Of a DNA stretch of 64,000 nucleotides, positions 1 through 11,849 are shown in pieces. Numbering within the stretch: position 1 is the first letter of the stretch; each line of letters begins with the position of its first letter. This DNA comes from Halichondria panicea (lineage: Eukaryota > Porifera > Demospongiae > Suberitida > Halichondriidae). The stretch is from contig NC_087390.1 in NCBI RefSeq assembly GCF_963675165.1, positions 4,039,301-4,103,300 on the forward strand. Reading direction: 5' to 3'. A model generated the notes under the pieces. The model saw nothing but the letters and a program-made list of their open reading frames with translations, searched no databases and was not told the origin of the DNA. The position numbers were made by a program, and so were the translations under genes.

Positions 1-525
1 TACTTTGCGTGAGAGGGTGGAGCTCAGTATATGCAAAGGGGTGGAGCTGAGGTCATGTGACGTTGGCTAGCTCTCTTAGAGTAGGATCAGGAGTAGGCAG
101 TGTAGTATTGTTTCCACAAATGCGGAGTCCTAAAACCTACCTTTTCAGCTTTTTACTACTTTAGGCTAAAAGAATATACATTATTTTGTTAGTTTAAATC
201 TAGCTGGGGAAAGCTAAAGAATCGGCCGATCACCTGTGATAAGTCCTCATGCACCTGGCTGGAGCCCGCAAGTTTTATTGTACTTGGTCATGATTTAACT
301 TTCCCCAGCTAGTTTATGCTAGTGTTCATTACTAAGAAGGTATTGTAAACGTTTTAGCTCTTGAAAGGGAGTGCTTCCCATCCGCATTTTAGAGTGATAC
401 CTGCATGACGTCATCTTATTATTACAGACTTATCAATTAACACAATCAGATAAAAATAAAAATAAACGTAAATTTAATCTTGATTACATTGTATTCACAA
501 AAAATATATGTTCTCATAGAGTGCA
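1..525. other. Intergenic, no gene seen
   Basis: AT-rich sequence without a convincing coding frame on either strand. It holds only the short inverted-repeat element listed separately at 201-311. Confidence 0.6.
201..311. mobile_element. Small MITE-like inverted repeat
   Basis: The 13-mer TAGCTGGGGAAAG at 201-213 is repeated as its exact reverse complement at 299-311, and similarity continues weakly outside (AAACTAGC against GCTAGTTT). The 111-bp span has no coding frame. The layout fits a very small non-autonomous terminal-inverted-repeat element. No target-site duplication could be assigned. Confidence 0.4.
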
Positions 526-569
526 TCAAAGTCGTTGCTGTTTTTCTTCGTAGAAATTAGACCCGGGCC

Positions 570-1255
570 TTATAACGGTGTGCACGCCGTGTTTGTGTGT
601 GTGTGTGTGTGTGGGGGGGTGTGCACGCTGTGTGTGTGGGAGGGGGTGTGCATGCCGTGTTTGTATTTGTGTTGTGCATGCCGTGTGTGTGTGTTTGTGG
701 GTGTGTTTGTGGGAGGGGGTGTGCACGCCGTGTGTGTGGGAGGAGCCATGTTTGTATTTGTGTGCATGCCGTGTGTGTGTGTGTGTGTGGGAGGGTGTGT
801 ACGCCGTGTTTGTGCACGCTGTGTGTATTGTGCATGCCGTGTTTGTATTTGTGTGTGCGCACGTCGTGTGTGTGTGTGTGGGATGGGCCGTTGTGGGATG
901 GGCCGTGTTTATGTTTGTGTGTGTGGGAGGGGGTGTGCACTCCGTAATTGTGTGTGTGTGCCATGTGTGTGTGTGTGGGGGGGGTGTGCACGTGTGTGTG
1001 TGTGGGAGGGGGTGTGCATGCCGTGTTTGTATTTGTGTGTGTGTTGTGTGGGGGTTGTGTGTGTGTGTGTGGGGGGTGGGCCCGCCGTGTTTGTGTGTTG
1101 TGTGTGGTGCATGTGTGTGTGCCGTGTATGTGTGTTTATGTTTGTGTTTATGTTTGTGTGTGTGTGTTGGAGGGGGTGTGCACGCCGTAATTGTGTGTGT
1201 GGTGTGTATGGGTGTGCACGTGTGTGGGGTGTGCATGCCGTGTTTGTATTTGTAT
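570..1255. repeat. GT-rich minisatellite
   Basis: Roughly 690 bp of degenerate tandem units built from (GT)n with GTGTGCACGCCGTG or GTGCATGCCGTGTTTGTATT cores, recurring about every 40-90 bp. Long open frames occur on both strands, but their predicted products are only His/Thr/Pro or Cys/Val/Gly low-complexity strings, so they are not genes. Confidence 0.9.
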
Positions 1256-1739
1256 TAGCTGTACATCCAAAGGAGCCAGGGAGTGCCAATCATCTGCCAA
1301 TCATCTTCTCCCAGTCTCTGACACACTAAACAAAACGAGCTAGAACTGCCAACCAACTATATTATATAAAGTTATATATAATATAACAGCCATAAGGTTG
1401 CATTTTTGCTTGCAGGTTTTTGCGAGTTGAGCCATGCATCAGCTTTATTGTACGGGAGCTCTGTACAAACAGATCTCAATCACGACTTTCAGAAGAGAAT
1501 TGCACTGTCAACAGTTTGCTAAACGAAACAACTGACAGGACCACGATGCTTAGCATCCATGCTAAATGCTAAGTGCTCGCATGCAGATCTACCAGTCCAG
1601 CTTTGACGAGTCTTGTATACCTAACGTTCACCTTCACCTAACATTCACCTTTTGTTTCTTGGGGGCATGATCCACAAAACTGCTATAGCAAATACTCTAT
1701 CAGAGAAGCTAAAACTACACTTCTGGTATAAAATGCACA
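1256..1739. other. Intergenic, no gene seen
   Basis: No supported coding frame. There is an AT-rich stretch near 1360-1385 and a near-duplicate CCTAACGTTCACCTT / CCTAACATTCACCTT at about 1620-1650. Confidence 0.5.
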
Positions 1740-3360
1740 TGCATAGCAATGCCATGGCAACGCATAAAAGCGCATCATGATGATGTCATTACCCACACAA
1801 TTTTGCAAATTTTTGTGGGCAAATCCAAAAAACAAGGAACCCATATCACTCAAAATTTGGTATGGTGATTATGTATACTTAAATAAATATCTTGATGTAC
1901 TTTTTTCACTGAAATGTTGCATACTTTTTAGTGTACAATTTTGGACATTTTTGCACTATACAAAGACCTATACGAAGACAAACTTTGATGGTTCCAGCAC
2001 TTCAATTAGCCAGTCAGTTGCTTCCTGTTTCACTGGATCACAAACAATGTTCAAAGACTTCAACAAATGTACCTTTAACATTACATTTAATCAAATTTAA
2101 TCAAAAGTAACATTATTTTCTAGTCAATTGCATACTTTAATCAATTTCTATTATTTTATTCTTGTTTTTGATGAGAAATGCTGAGAAATGCTGACTTCAT
2201 TGCTTACACTATAGTGAGTAACCTACAGAGCAATATGCCATATATTTTAGCTTTCATCTACATGGCTTCACTGCCATATATTTGCTTTTGCTCAAACATG
2301 CAACAAGTATTTATATCCCGGCGTCTTTGTCGGCAGACATATCTAAATTTTGCTGAATGGGTGAGTCATTATTGGCTACTTCCTGTACCTCCACACTGTT
2401 AGACTCGAATCCAGAATCGGTGAGGCACTATGTTGTTTGCTGTGCAGGCCATGGTCAGGGCAAGGTCCTTGTCTCTAGATTATTGTGGTCAATAATACTG
2501 AACACGCGCCTACTATTCATTAATGTAGTTAAACGTAGTTAATGGAGAAGGAAGTACGCCGTCTTATCTACAGCGCCGACCTGCGGTGCTCAGGTTCCAT
2601 GGTCGACGACCCAGACTACATGGAGCGGAACTTCACGAGAACGGAATTTCACGGAATTTCACTTTACGAGAAGCCTGCTTGGAAGCCACGCCTACATCAA
2701 GGTAAGCCCCGCCCGGGCGGCTGAGGGCAAGGAAAGCCACGCCTCCGTCCCTTACTTGTCTGTATCGCCGCCCCCGTGAGCTAACCACAGTACCTCGCAC
2801 GGTTCCCCGTGCCACTCTTTGTGCTGGCCGACGCAGGCTGTTGTTGCCCACAAATTTGCCTCGGACGACCACCTGGCTACCGACATTTCCGTCTGAGTGG
2901 AACGCTTCTCCACTATGGCTTCCAGGCCCAGATACAAAAGAACTCAAACCCTCGGCTCTGTACTCCTACTCTTCCTCCCCATGCCGGCTCACAGGAGTTG
3001 TGCATCAGGTACAACAAGAGACTGTGTCAGGCATCGGACGCAAGATGCAGGTACACCGTAGCAGATCCCCAGGAAATCTGGAACAGGCCCCGTATAAATT
3101 CTATAGTGCAACAAGGCATGTACTTCCGATTTTTGTTTTTGCTGCCTTTACCTTTCTGCATGTCTGTGTCCTACATATTTGGGGTCAATCGATTCCTTTT
3201 TGCTTGATCTACACGCCCATGCAATCCAATTTTTGATAGGGGCTATGGTTCTTGTTTTTGAGAGTTGGCCACAAAAATTTACAAATTTTTACAAAAATGT
3301 GTGGCTTATGACATCACTCGTGATGCAAGATGACATCGTTACCATAGAAACGCATTCTAT
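1740..3360. mobile_element. Region bounded by imperfect ~100-bp inverted repeats
   Basis: The left arm (about 1750-1850: ATGGCAACGC, GATGATGTCATTACCCACACA, GCAAATTTTTGTGGGC, AACAAGGAACC) reappears as reverse complement at about 3240-3356 (CCACAAAAATTTAC, TGTGTGGCTTATGACATCA, CGTTACCATAGAAACG). This suggests a 1.6-kb DNA element with long degenerate inverted ends. Inside, the minus strand at 2633-2947 has an open frame of 104 codons, rich in Gly/Arg/Ser, followed by a possible splice donor. I do not recognise it. It could be an element-encoded exon or chance. Confidence 0.4.
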
Positions 3361-3389
3361 TCACTGTTATTCACTTTCCAAGCTATTTG

Positions 3390-5033
3390 ATGATGCCTAG
3401 ACGTAATAAGAGAAAGAGGCAGTTGGCAGCTAATGCTATACTAGCTAGAGAGTCTAGAGATCAAGAAGTGCTCCTGAGCCTACTGAGGATACTTCCCAGC
3501 CATCTTCTTCTAATTCTCTCTTCTCTATTGGCTCTGGAACTGACTCAAGTGATCAAGATTATGATCCAGCCATTGAAATAGAACAGAACCCAAACCTAAA
3601 GCTGGAAACATTTTTGGAAGAGTGACATTTTTGGATCGAGATGACACAATTTCCCTCTGTCTTTTCCTTGACTTTCACTTGAAGGCTCTTCTCAGGGAAC
3701 CGCAGCTGAGTACACTTCTATCATGATGGGCAAGTCAGAAAAGACAATCTGAACGTGGATTAACAAGTATGGTGTAGAGATCAAAGAGAACATGCAAGGA
3801 GGCCGATATCAACGCCGAGGATTACTCTGGTCGAATGAAGACTTAAACATGAAAGCTACCAAGTATGTTAGAGAAAATGCTAGCGTCAAGGGTCAGCCAA
3901 ATATGACAGCAGGCTCTTTCTGTCAGTGGGTGAACGAATGTCTTCTACCTTCATCGTGCCTGGATTTCCCCGTAAGATCTCGGTTGAGACAGGTCGAAAG
4001 TGGTTGGACACACTGGGATTTACGGTGCTGCAGGCAAACAAAGGTGCTTACTTTGACGGTCATGAGCGTGTTGACGTAATCGAGTATAGAAATAACTTTT
4101 TAAAAACAATGATCACCTGTGGATTCTTACATCCCGAGCAAGCTCCTACTGATGAAGTTGAGCTTTCCCTAACAAAGTGTCATTGTGTGCTGCCAATACA
4201 AGACTGTTGTGATTTTTCACGATGAATCAACCTTCCACGCCAACGATGACCAGACAACAATGTGGGGGGTAAAAGGGGAAGGCATGTTACGACTGAAATC
4301 AAAGGGCTCTTTTATCGATGAGATATTTGCAATTGACGGATGAGGAGTTTGAACATGCTTCCAAATCTGACATTACCATGAGATGCTTAGGCAGAGAAGG
4401 GTACTGGGATTCAGACAAGTTCAAGATGCAAATGAACAATGCAGTAAAAATTGCCGATATCAAGTATCCCAAGAGTGATAATTGGATAATTATTTGGGTG
4501 TTCGACCACAGCAGCTGTCACACGGCAATGGCAGAAGACGCATTAAATGCAGAGCGAATAAACGTGAAGCCTGGAGGAGCACAACCTGTACTGTTTGGAA
4601 AGGGAAAATTCAAAAAATGAACTTCGCCGTTGGTGTTCCAAAAGGAATGAAATTGGTGCTGGAAGAAACTGAAGGCAGCTGACATGAAACAGATACTAAA
4701 GGGTCATGATAAGGGTCATGATGACTTTAAAAATGAAAAGCCTAAAGTTCTGCATTTTCTAGAAGACAAAGGACATACAGCTTACTTCCTACCTAAGTTT
4801 CACTGTGAACTTAATCCCATCGAGCGGGTGTGGGGACAAGCCAAGCGCTACTCAAAAGCACATTGTAATTATTCGTTTCCTTCACTTCGGAAGGTGATTA
4901 ATCCTGCCCTAGATTCAGTTCCTTTGGATTTAAATCAAGAGACTATATGTTTGCTTATTTCGAAGGATTTTCAGCGGGACCCAAGCTAGAGAAACAGATT
5001 AAGCAGTACAAGTCGCACAGAGTGAATGAATGA
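3390..5033 (+). pseudogene. DDE_3 (IS630/Tc1-superfamily) transposase, broken, copy 1
   Basis: Remnant of a DDE transposase that would cut and paste its own element. Reading through several frames gives a Lys/Arg-rich start at 3390, then WSNEDLNMKATKYVREN (3830), PGFPRKISVETGRKWL (3958), KGAYFDGHERVDV, the first catalytic block HDESTF (4220), WGVKGEGMLR, EGYWDSDKF (4400), the second catalytic block WVFDHSSCH (4500), MNFAVGVPKGMKLVLEE, and the third block FHCELNPIERVWGQAKRY (4800). It ends with YFEGFSAGPKLEKQIKQY and a TGA at 5031. The order HDES, FDHSS, NPIERVW is the D-D-E triad of this superfamily. At least four frameshifts separate the blocks. A 12-bp in-frame duplication gives GHDKGHD near 4702. 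A second copy lies at 50390-52506 on the minus strand. Confidence 0.85.
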
Positions 5034-5604
5034 GCATTATAAGAAACTGTCCCTACATTCTTTACCCTAAGTTTTGATTTTATCTTTTTTATATAAATCA
5101 TTGATTTCCCTTTCTTCTCCACAAAAAATAACAAATATAGAACCAGGACGGAGGAGATACAATTTTAATTAGCGTGGGTGTAAACGATTATTTATATCTG
5201 TAACTCTCACCAGAAACACAATTGAGCCAAAAAAATACAAAGTGTAGGGCTTGTTAAGAGGTGTAGATTGTTAATGTATTAAAGTTTATTAAAGTAGATA
5301 CAAAAAGAGTGGTTTTGAAGAAGCCGAGTATATTATTCGTAGAAAGTGGTTACCATGGAAACTGAATCAGCCAAAGTTTAGGTTTGAAGTACCTTAAGTC
5401 CTACACAAAGTTTGAAGCCATTCAGTACTACATTCTTGTGGTAGTGTCCAAGAATGTGTTTTTACCACTTTTGGTAGTACATGCCTTGTTGCACTATACT
5501 CATCCGGCATTCGGCATTATTTTATGGTGGTTGACAAGATTGAGATATATAAATTCCCGGGAGGCAACCATAAAATACGCTCATAAAATACGCACACTCA
5601 CCCC

Positions 5605-5824
5605 ACATTACACAGACTGGCAGCCATTGTTTCCCACCCCCGCACAGTCGCTGAGGGCCCTCTTACACCACCCGGACCGTGCCTTCGTCCGGTACGTCAT
5701 CCGGGGCTTTAGAACAGGAACATTACACAGACTGGCGGCCATTGTTTCCCACCCCCGCACAGTCGCTGAGGGCCCTCTTACACCACCCGGACCGTGCCTT
5801 CGTCCGGTACGTCATCCGGGGCTT
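5605..5824. repeat. Tandem 115-bp duplication
   Basis: The 105-bp segment starting ACATTACACAGACTGGC at 5605 is repeated at 5720 with one or two differences, separated by the 10-bp TAGAACAGGA. The same TAGAACAGGAAC recurs after the second copy at about 5855. An open frame (5384-5830) runs across both copies, but its product has no recognisable feature, and I treat it as chance. Confidence 0.85.
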
Positions 5825-6297
5825 GACTAACGGGTTTCGAATTGGGACAGCTATATAGAACAGGAACTCTCGCTGGGTAGAATGCTCGTGCTCGGCCCCC
5901 TCTCACCCGAACAAACCCCACCACATACTCACCACCACATACTCACATCAAACTATGGGCAGGGGTACTCTCAGCGTGATGTGGATTACTGTTTGGGATC
6001 ATCCCAAACTAGCTGAATTACTGCAAAATGAAAAGGGAGTGGTAAGGGAGTGGTAATGAACGCGTGGGTGGAACCATGGCTATCGTGTGGGCGGGGTTTA
6101 TAATTTGCACTTTCCATCCGACGATGTAGCGATGTTGATGAATGACTCAGTACCCCCCCAAAAACGACCTCAACCTCTAGCGCAACAGGACCCGGTACTG
6201 CCAAAATATGACATAATATCCTCGCGGCCGGATATGATGACGCTTCACTATATACCAAAATTAATTTCGTGGGCGAAAACCGCAAACATTTATAGCA

Positions 6298-6366
6298 TTA
6301 CCTTGAAGGGATTGGAAACGAAAATGTTTGCGTGAAACACTCTGCGTTATAGGGTGTAGCTAAAAC
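6298..6366. mobile_element. Solo end of the 777-bp nested MITE family
   Basis: This segment (GGGATTGGAAACGAAAAT, GCGTGAAACACTCTGCGTTA, TAGGGTGTAGCTAAAACTAT) matches the reverse complement of the right end of the element at 51253-52029 (TAGCCACGCCCTATAACGC, TTCACGCAAA, TTTCGTTTCAAATCCCC) with moderate divergence. Only this end is seen, so it is probably a truncated copy. Confidence 0.5.
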
Positions 6367-7150
6367 TATATTTATAGTGCTGCCATACAATAGTGCTGCC
6401 ATACAATGTGTTGTACATAGAAATGGTCACTTTTAATCTCAAGGTTAAACAACAATCAACCTACGCAAAGAGTACGTGTAACTGATTTCTACACGTAGAG
6501 CCACTCACTTAGTAATAAAAATTATTGAAAGAAATGCAGTGGTTGCCCATAATTTTATGTTGGTGTGTTATGTGTTTGTTAGACTTTAGGCAGAAACACA
6601 AATGGAAGAAATGACTTTTAGGCTACAAATTAATATAGGGCAGTAAACAGTTTGATTTGAGTCTCCATTTGAGTCTCCATGTGCAAACATCAATGGGCAA
6701 CCTACGCACATGCAGAGCTGCATAATTACACAATCTTTTATAGGGACTGTGCATCTGGCCAATACTGACCAATACTGAGTAGAATTCTGCCCTAGCACTG
6801 TAATAGGGGGCAGAATTCTACTAAACCTCGAGGTTTTGCAGTTAGGAAATCTAGCCATCGCGGGAGTGTAAAAGAGCAACATGTACATGTAGGTGCTACG
6901 TGTAATACGGTGTTGGGCTTCCACTGTTGGGCTTCCACTGTACGTTATAATTCCTATCCCTGGGTGTCAACATCACACACATTTGATAGATTGATAGTTC
7001 ATACCCCTCTGCCTGTTCAACCTCGCCAATCTACAAGTGCAACTCTGAACATATCAGGAAACAGCGGAAGCATGTGTGTGCCCCACTTGGAAACTGTCTT
7101 GTACATACACATATACTTCACGTATACAAGTTGTATATGATGCACGTCAT

Positions 7151-10124
7151 CAGGGGCGTAGCCAGGATTTGGGAGAGGGGGGTGCTGAATGAATGGATGG
7201 TACAAATTACCAGTGCGCGGAGCGCACTGGCGGCGCACCATAGGTGCGCTCCAATGGGGGGTCTGGGGGCACTCCCCCAGAAAATTTTTTTTATTACATG
7301 CTCTGAGATTGATTATAACGTAATCTGGCTAAAGAAATGACAATAATTATTATACAATTTAAATATTTTGCTTTAATAGAAAGTCAAGAGGAGTCAACAA
7401 AAATGTTCAGTAGTTCCATGCGTCGAGGGTGGCGACGAGCAAATTCGTCAATAGCATCAGGGATGCTTATGGGAATATCTCTATGGAGATGTACCAGAGA
7501 AAGCCCCGTTAGACGCTCGTGTACCATCTTAATTCGTTTCAGTCCACTGAACGATCTCTCAGAGGAACAACTAGTTACTGGCAATGTGCACAAAATTGCT
7601 AATAAAACTCTTATGTTTGGAAACAAAGAGGTGGCATGACGCATTGCTTGACTTGCTGTAGTAGGCAAACAAGCTTGACCATGTGTATCCAACTCTTGTT
7701 TCCATTTCATCTGCCAACACTGTGACTCACTCTCAACTGAAGCAGGATGAGGAAGATCTTCCGAATACATGTTAACAAGTTCAGTAAGTTTCACAGCTAT
7801 CTCTTCTGTTGTAGATTTCACCAGAATGGAAGGCACGAATGATAAGCCCTGTATCGCTGTTTGCTGATGCTTGCTGAACCTTGTGTCTATCTCCAAAAGC
7901 AGGTGATCAAGAAGTGGAATTGAGATGGACAAGCGGTAGTATTCTGAAGGCGAAGAGGCTGGATGATTTGATCTGTGCTGCTGACATCCGGTGATTCGTG
8001 GTAACTTAGGTTGAGTGTTGACAGCCTGGCACATTTTCTCCACACACCTAAACCACTGTGTGTGTGTGTGTTTGGAATCGATGTTGTCTCGAATATCTTG
8101 AAGGACTGCACGAACTGTTTTGATTTCAGCAACAGCCTCAACAATATCTTTGGCTTCAGCTTGTAAGCTGCATGTGAGAGCATAAAGGTGTTTGAGACAA
8201 GCATTGGTAATCACTAGTGCACTGATAAATTCAGTGGAAGTGATAGCTGCACAAAGAGACTGGGCATCAATTACAGAATCTCTGCTCCATGCACCGAGTT
8301 AGCACTGACTATGCTCTCAAAACAAGCAACTATAGCATTGTGCAGTTGCTGAAATCTCTCAAAAGCATCAAGTCGCTGAATCCACCGTGTACGACAGAGA
8401 TCTTTCAACTTGTGGATAGTTGATTCTGGCTGTGTGTTATCGATTGCCCTCTCGAGACACTTTTGTCGCTTGGGGTGAGCGGAGAAAAACACTGAAACTC
8501 TGTCTGCAACTCCCATCATGTTTCGGACACTGGAGACCTCCAAAGACTTAACAACAGCCAAGTTAAGGCAGTGTGAGGCACAGTGTAAGTACAGAGCAAG
8601 CGGATACTGTGCTGTAATAAGGGCTGCTGCTCCCCTGGTATGCCCTGACATGTTACAGCACCATCATAGGCTTGACCTCGTAGCATACTGGGGTCAACAT
8701 CACATGCATTTAAACAAGACAACATCTTGTCAGCAAGAGCACTACCAGAGACACCAGTGTCACACTCAATGAAGCTGAGAAGATCTTCACGTACAATGCC
8801 GTTGACTACAAGGCTGAGCTGCTCTTTGTTAGATGCATCGGTCACTTCATCAGCAATCATAGTGAACCACTTGGCTTTATTCAGTTTGGCAACTATTTGA
8901 GAGCGAATCTGATCACCAAGAATGAGAACAATCTGGTTCTGTATGTCAGCAGAGGTGTAAGAGCAGTTTCGAGCGTGAGATAACAAGTGCTCCTCTAGAA
9001 TAGAGTCACCAGCGGACACTCTAAACTGTAGTAGTGCCCAAAAATTTCCATGATTTGCCAAAGGCTGGGCATCTAGGCTGGGCATCTAAAACGGTTGAAC
9101 TGTCACTGTGGCCACGGAGAGAAACATTTTGTCTGCCACAAAACACGATGGTCTCAATGATAGATTTCAGTTTCTGGCGATTCACTCGTACTCGCTCAGC
9201 CATTGCGCTACTCATTGAATGGCGGATCGTGGGCTGTTCTCCATTCATCACTTTCAGAAAATTATCTGCTGTAACAACGGCATGCTGGTGATAAAGTTTG
9301 GATGCATGTTTATCAAGCAGCTCCAATGCCTTATTAAATTAGGTAAGTGGCCTACTTACAAGGTTACCAGGGTCTGACTGGTGAAATGCTGTCTTACTGA
9401 ACAAAACACATGGTACGCAAAAACCACCATTTTCAACTTCACTATATGCTAACCATGGATAAAGCAGAAGCCATCGGGGCTGGAAGGAACGGATACTTGA
9501 ACGATGACGATGGCTCACTGCGATTACTTAGTAACTCGTACTTTTCGGTGTCCAACACATTTCTCTTTCCAACATACGAAGCTATGTCATTATGCGGTGC
9601 CAGTCGTGCCTGCTTTGAGGGTATTGGTGGTTGAGTTACATCTTCATCTGAAGATGTCCTATAGTATATATACAAAATACATTGTTTGATTATTAGTGTT
9701 CATTTTTGAATTGTGCAGCTAATTACCTATCTGTATCAGGTTCAGCTTGTGAATCAGCAGGACAGGGTGGCAAGCCACTTGCAGACTCAGTTACAGTGTT
9801 GGTGCTGTTGTGTGAGCTGGGCTCAACTGAAAAATACTCAAAGAGTGACATGGACTGGTGATTATGATAGCTAAACAGTCTGCAACTCTGTGGGGGATCT
9901 GGTTTTTCTCTAGCCACGTGGCTTTGCGCATGTGCACTGGAATTAATATTTGGAGGTGGAGCTTACACTGAACTAGCATGGAGGTGGAGTTTCGAGTTGA
10001 TAATCGTGCTAGTTATCATATCAGCTAGCTAGCTATATAGTTAGTAACAAGAATTTGTGGAGCAGATTCTGAGGCCAGAGGGGGGTGCTGGAGCACCCTC
10101 TGCCCCCTTCTGGCTACGCCACTG
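7151..10124 (-). mobile_element. hAT superfamily DNA transposon
   Basis: The ends are CAGGGGCGTAGCCAG at 7151 and the complementary CTGGCTACGCCACTG ending at 10124, the hallmark hAT terminus. The inverted ends continue for about 35 bp (GGGGGGTGCT on both sides). Both ends abut the same hexamer CGTCAT (7145-7150 and 10125-10130), shorter than the canonical 8-bp duplication. A near-perfect palindrome (CCAGTGCGC, GGA, GCGCACTGG) sits at 7211-7231 near one end. Total length is 2974 bp. The transposase gene is on the minus strand. This looks like one nearly full-length but mutated copy. Confidence 0.85.
7384..9917 (-). pseudogene. hAT transposase (TTF finger, DUF4371, dimerisation), broken
   Basis: This would encode the transposase of the surrounding element. 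Exon 1 (9917-9727) starts MAREKPDPPQS. A 68-bp GT-AG intron (9726-9659) joins it in frame to TSSDEDVTQPPIPSKQ. Then come LDTEKYELLSN, a TTF-type finger ending YPWLAYSEVENGGFCVPCVL (about 9415), MAERVRVNRQKLK, the catalytic IADEVTD (about 8860), AYDGA (8660), CRTRWIQRLDAF (8380), and the C-terminal dimerisation block SSERSFSGLKRIK (7560). The architecture resembles ZMYM1-like hAT proteins. Lesions: an in-frame stop near 9330, single-base shifts near 8655 and 8275, and an exact 13-bp duplication at 9063-9088. Ignoring one 13-bp copy restores the frame through VLDAQPLANHGNF. Confidence 0.88.
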
Positions 10125-11845
10125 CGTCATTGCTCAAGTTAGTTTTCAAACCGGAGTATGCCACATATCCAAGTTGCACATGCCTTGATCACTGTTGTGT
10201 GCAATTTGCTTATGCCTTGTTTGCAACCCTGGTATACATGGGACACTTCTTGTTTATATGAGTTTGTTTATATGAGTTATAATTATAATTATAGCAGCAC
10301 ATGACTTTAATTCGGAGCAAAGTGATTTTCAACTCAACAAAGTGTCAACAATTGAAGTCAATTGAATGGGATGATAAGTGATGATGAATATGAGATTTAC
10401 TAATGATTGGTATGTCCATTTTCAAGTCCATTAATTTTGGTTTCAAGTGTTCTGATTCTGGGTACATCCAACGTTGTATTTGAAACTTACCATTTTCCCA
10501 TGTAGGATCCAACGTTAGGACGTGGATGGCTGGCTGTTTGAGGGATCACTTTCTATGCGGTTCTTCCTTGCACTTGGATTTTTCAGTGTAGCTGTGTGGG
10601 TAAATGGATAGTAAATACACTTACCCTGTGAGCACCACTTCAGCTGATGGACTATCAAATTGTTCGGATTACACAGATCATCGGACTCCTCAGACATATC
10701 ATCTATATCATCCACACATATGTCTTCGGCTTGACCCGATTCTCATGTTTCTGTAAAACACAGATAGCAGCTTTTTCACACTGAAACATACTACCCTTTT
10801 GCGACGTGCCCGATATTCTTTCCTTGCTCTGACGAATGTCCCATGTTCTTCGCAGATTCTCATATTTTCGCTGCACTGCCGCTATAGAAACAATTAGGGC
10901 CTAAAGTAAGTACACAATGTACATTTTTGCTGCACGCACCTTTGACTTATTCTTTAGCAATCTGGTGATGTTTTCACACGCTTAGTAGTTTGTAGTCTAA
11001 AGTTGATCTCTAAAGTTGATCTGTATTGTACAGAAAGATTAAATGATTTGCCTTTGTGACCAGAGAATCATTCACCACAGCCACGCCTACTATAGGAAAA
11101 CAAAAGAATACCGTAGGCATACCGTTAACTCTCGGCATATCCGAGCACTGCTGCTGGTCATCTCTTTCGGTAGAGTAGTCAGTTCTTTCTCGTGTCTGCA
11201 TATCTTTTTGGTTTTTCAGCACCAGTCGGCATCCATCCTTCGCTCAAAGGTGTGCTTTGCATTGGGTGCCCAGGCGTAGTGCACGAAGTTGAGTAACGCT
11301 ATCACTAGAAAGTGAGTTCAACTCATCTGGAAGGAACCACTCTGATTGGGACGATACTGCCCTCTTGTTCTGATCAACTGCCTGGGTACACCCGTGGTCA
11401 TAGGTCAGCTGTGAGGCCACTTGATCTGCAGTAAGCTTCCTCTTGCAACATTGATGTCGACCTTCTTTCTTTTGTGTAGTGACCAGCAAAGCAGCGAGCT
11501 ACAGTACACGAGCTACAGTACAGAAGTACAGGCGCCTTTCTAAGCTTGACTTCATGTGTTCATGTGACATATCCTGAATGCTGTATCAGCATAATTATTT
11601 GAAGCTAGTCTGGTAGCTAGTTTACTGACTGTCAGGCAGGCTTTGAACATTGCTGTGAAAATGTGACATACTACCAATACATTCTCCTGATCATATCATA
11701 TTCTGCTGTGTTGTACTTTAAAATTATAGTATTGTTGCCACCACTTTTGGATGGTTGCACTGTACATTTACACTGTACATTTAAAGAAAGCTACGCTTCT
11801 ACTTACTTAGACTCATAAATTGAAATTGACACTGATGATAGGATG
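10125..11845. other. Mostly intergenic, possible weak minus-strand exons
   Basis: Minus-strand stretches look weakly coding: AAVQRKYENLRRTWDIRQSK around 10880-10820, DDIDDMSEESDDLCNP around 10715-10610 ending at a GTAAGTG donor, and RHQCCKRKLTADQVASQL around 11460. They do not join into one phase-consistent model and I recognise no family. Short duplications are frequent: TCTAAAGTTGATC twice at about 10997-11022, CGAGCTACAGTACA twice at about 11500, CACTGTACATTTA twice at about 11757. Confidence 0.35.
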
Positions 11846-11849
11846 GACG

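Larger units (their letters stand above)
5034..7150. other. Intergenic with repeats, no gene seen
   Basis: Apart from the 115-bp duplication and the MITE end near 6300, nothing convincing. There is a palindrome TTTGGGATCATCCCAAA near 5992 and several short duplications: AGTGCTGCCATACAAT twice at 6375-6406, a 14-mer twice at 6911-6938. The minus-strand frame at 5986-6285 has no recognisable motif. Confidence 0.5.

Noticed and set aside
526..1329. Many overlapping open frames of 60-260 codons
   Set aside because: They arise from GT-rich minisatellite; all six frames give low-complexity Cys/Val/Gly or His/Thr/Pro strings.
5384..5830. 148-codon plus-strand frame
   Set aside because: It runs across the 115-bp tandem duplication and lacks any recognisable motif.
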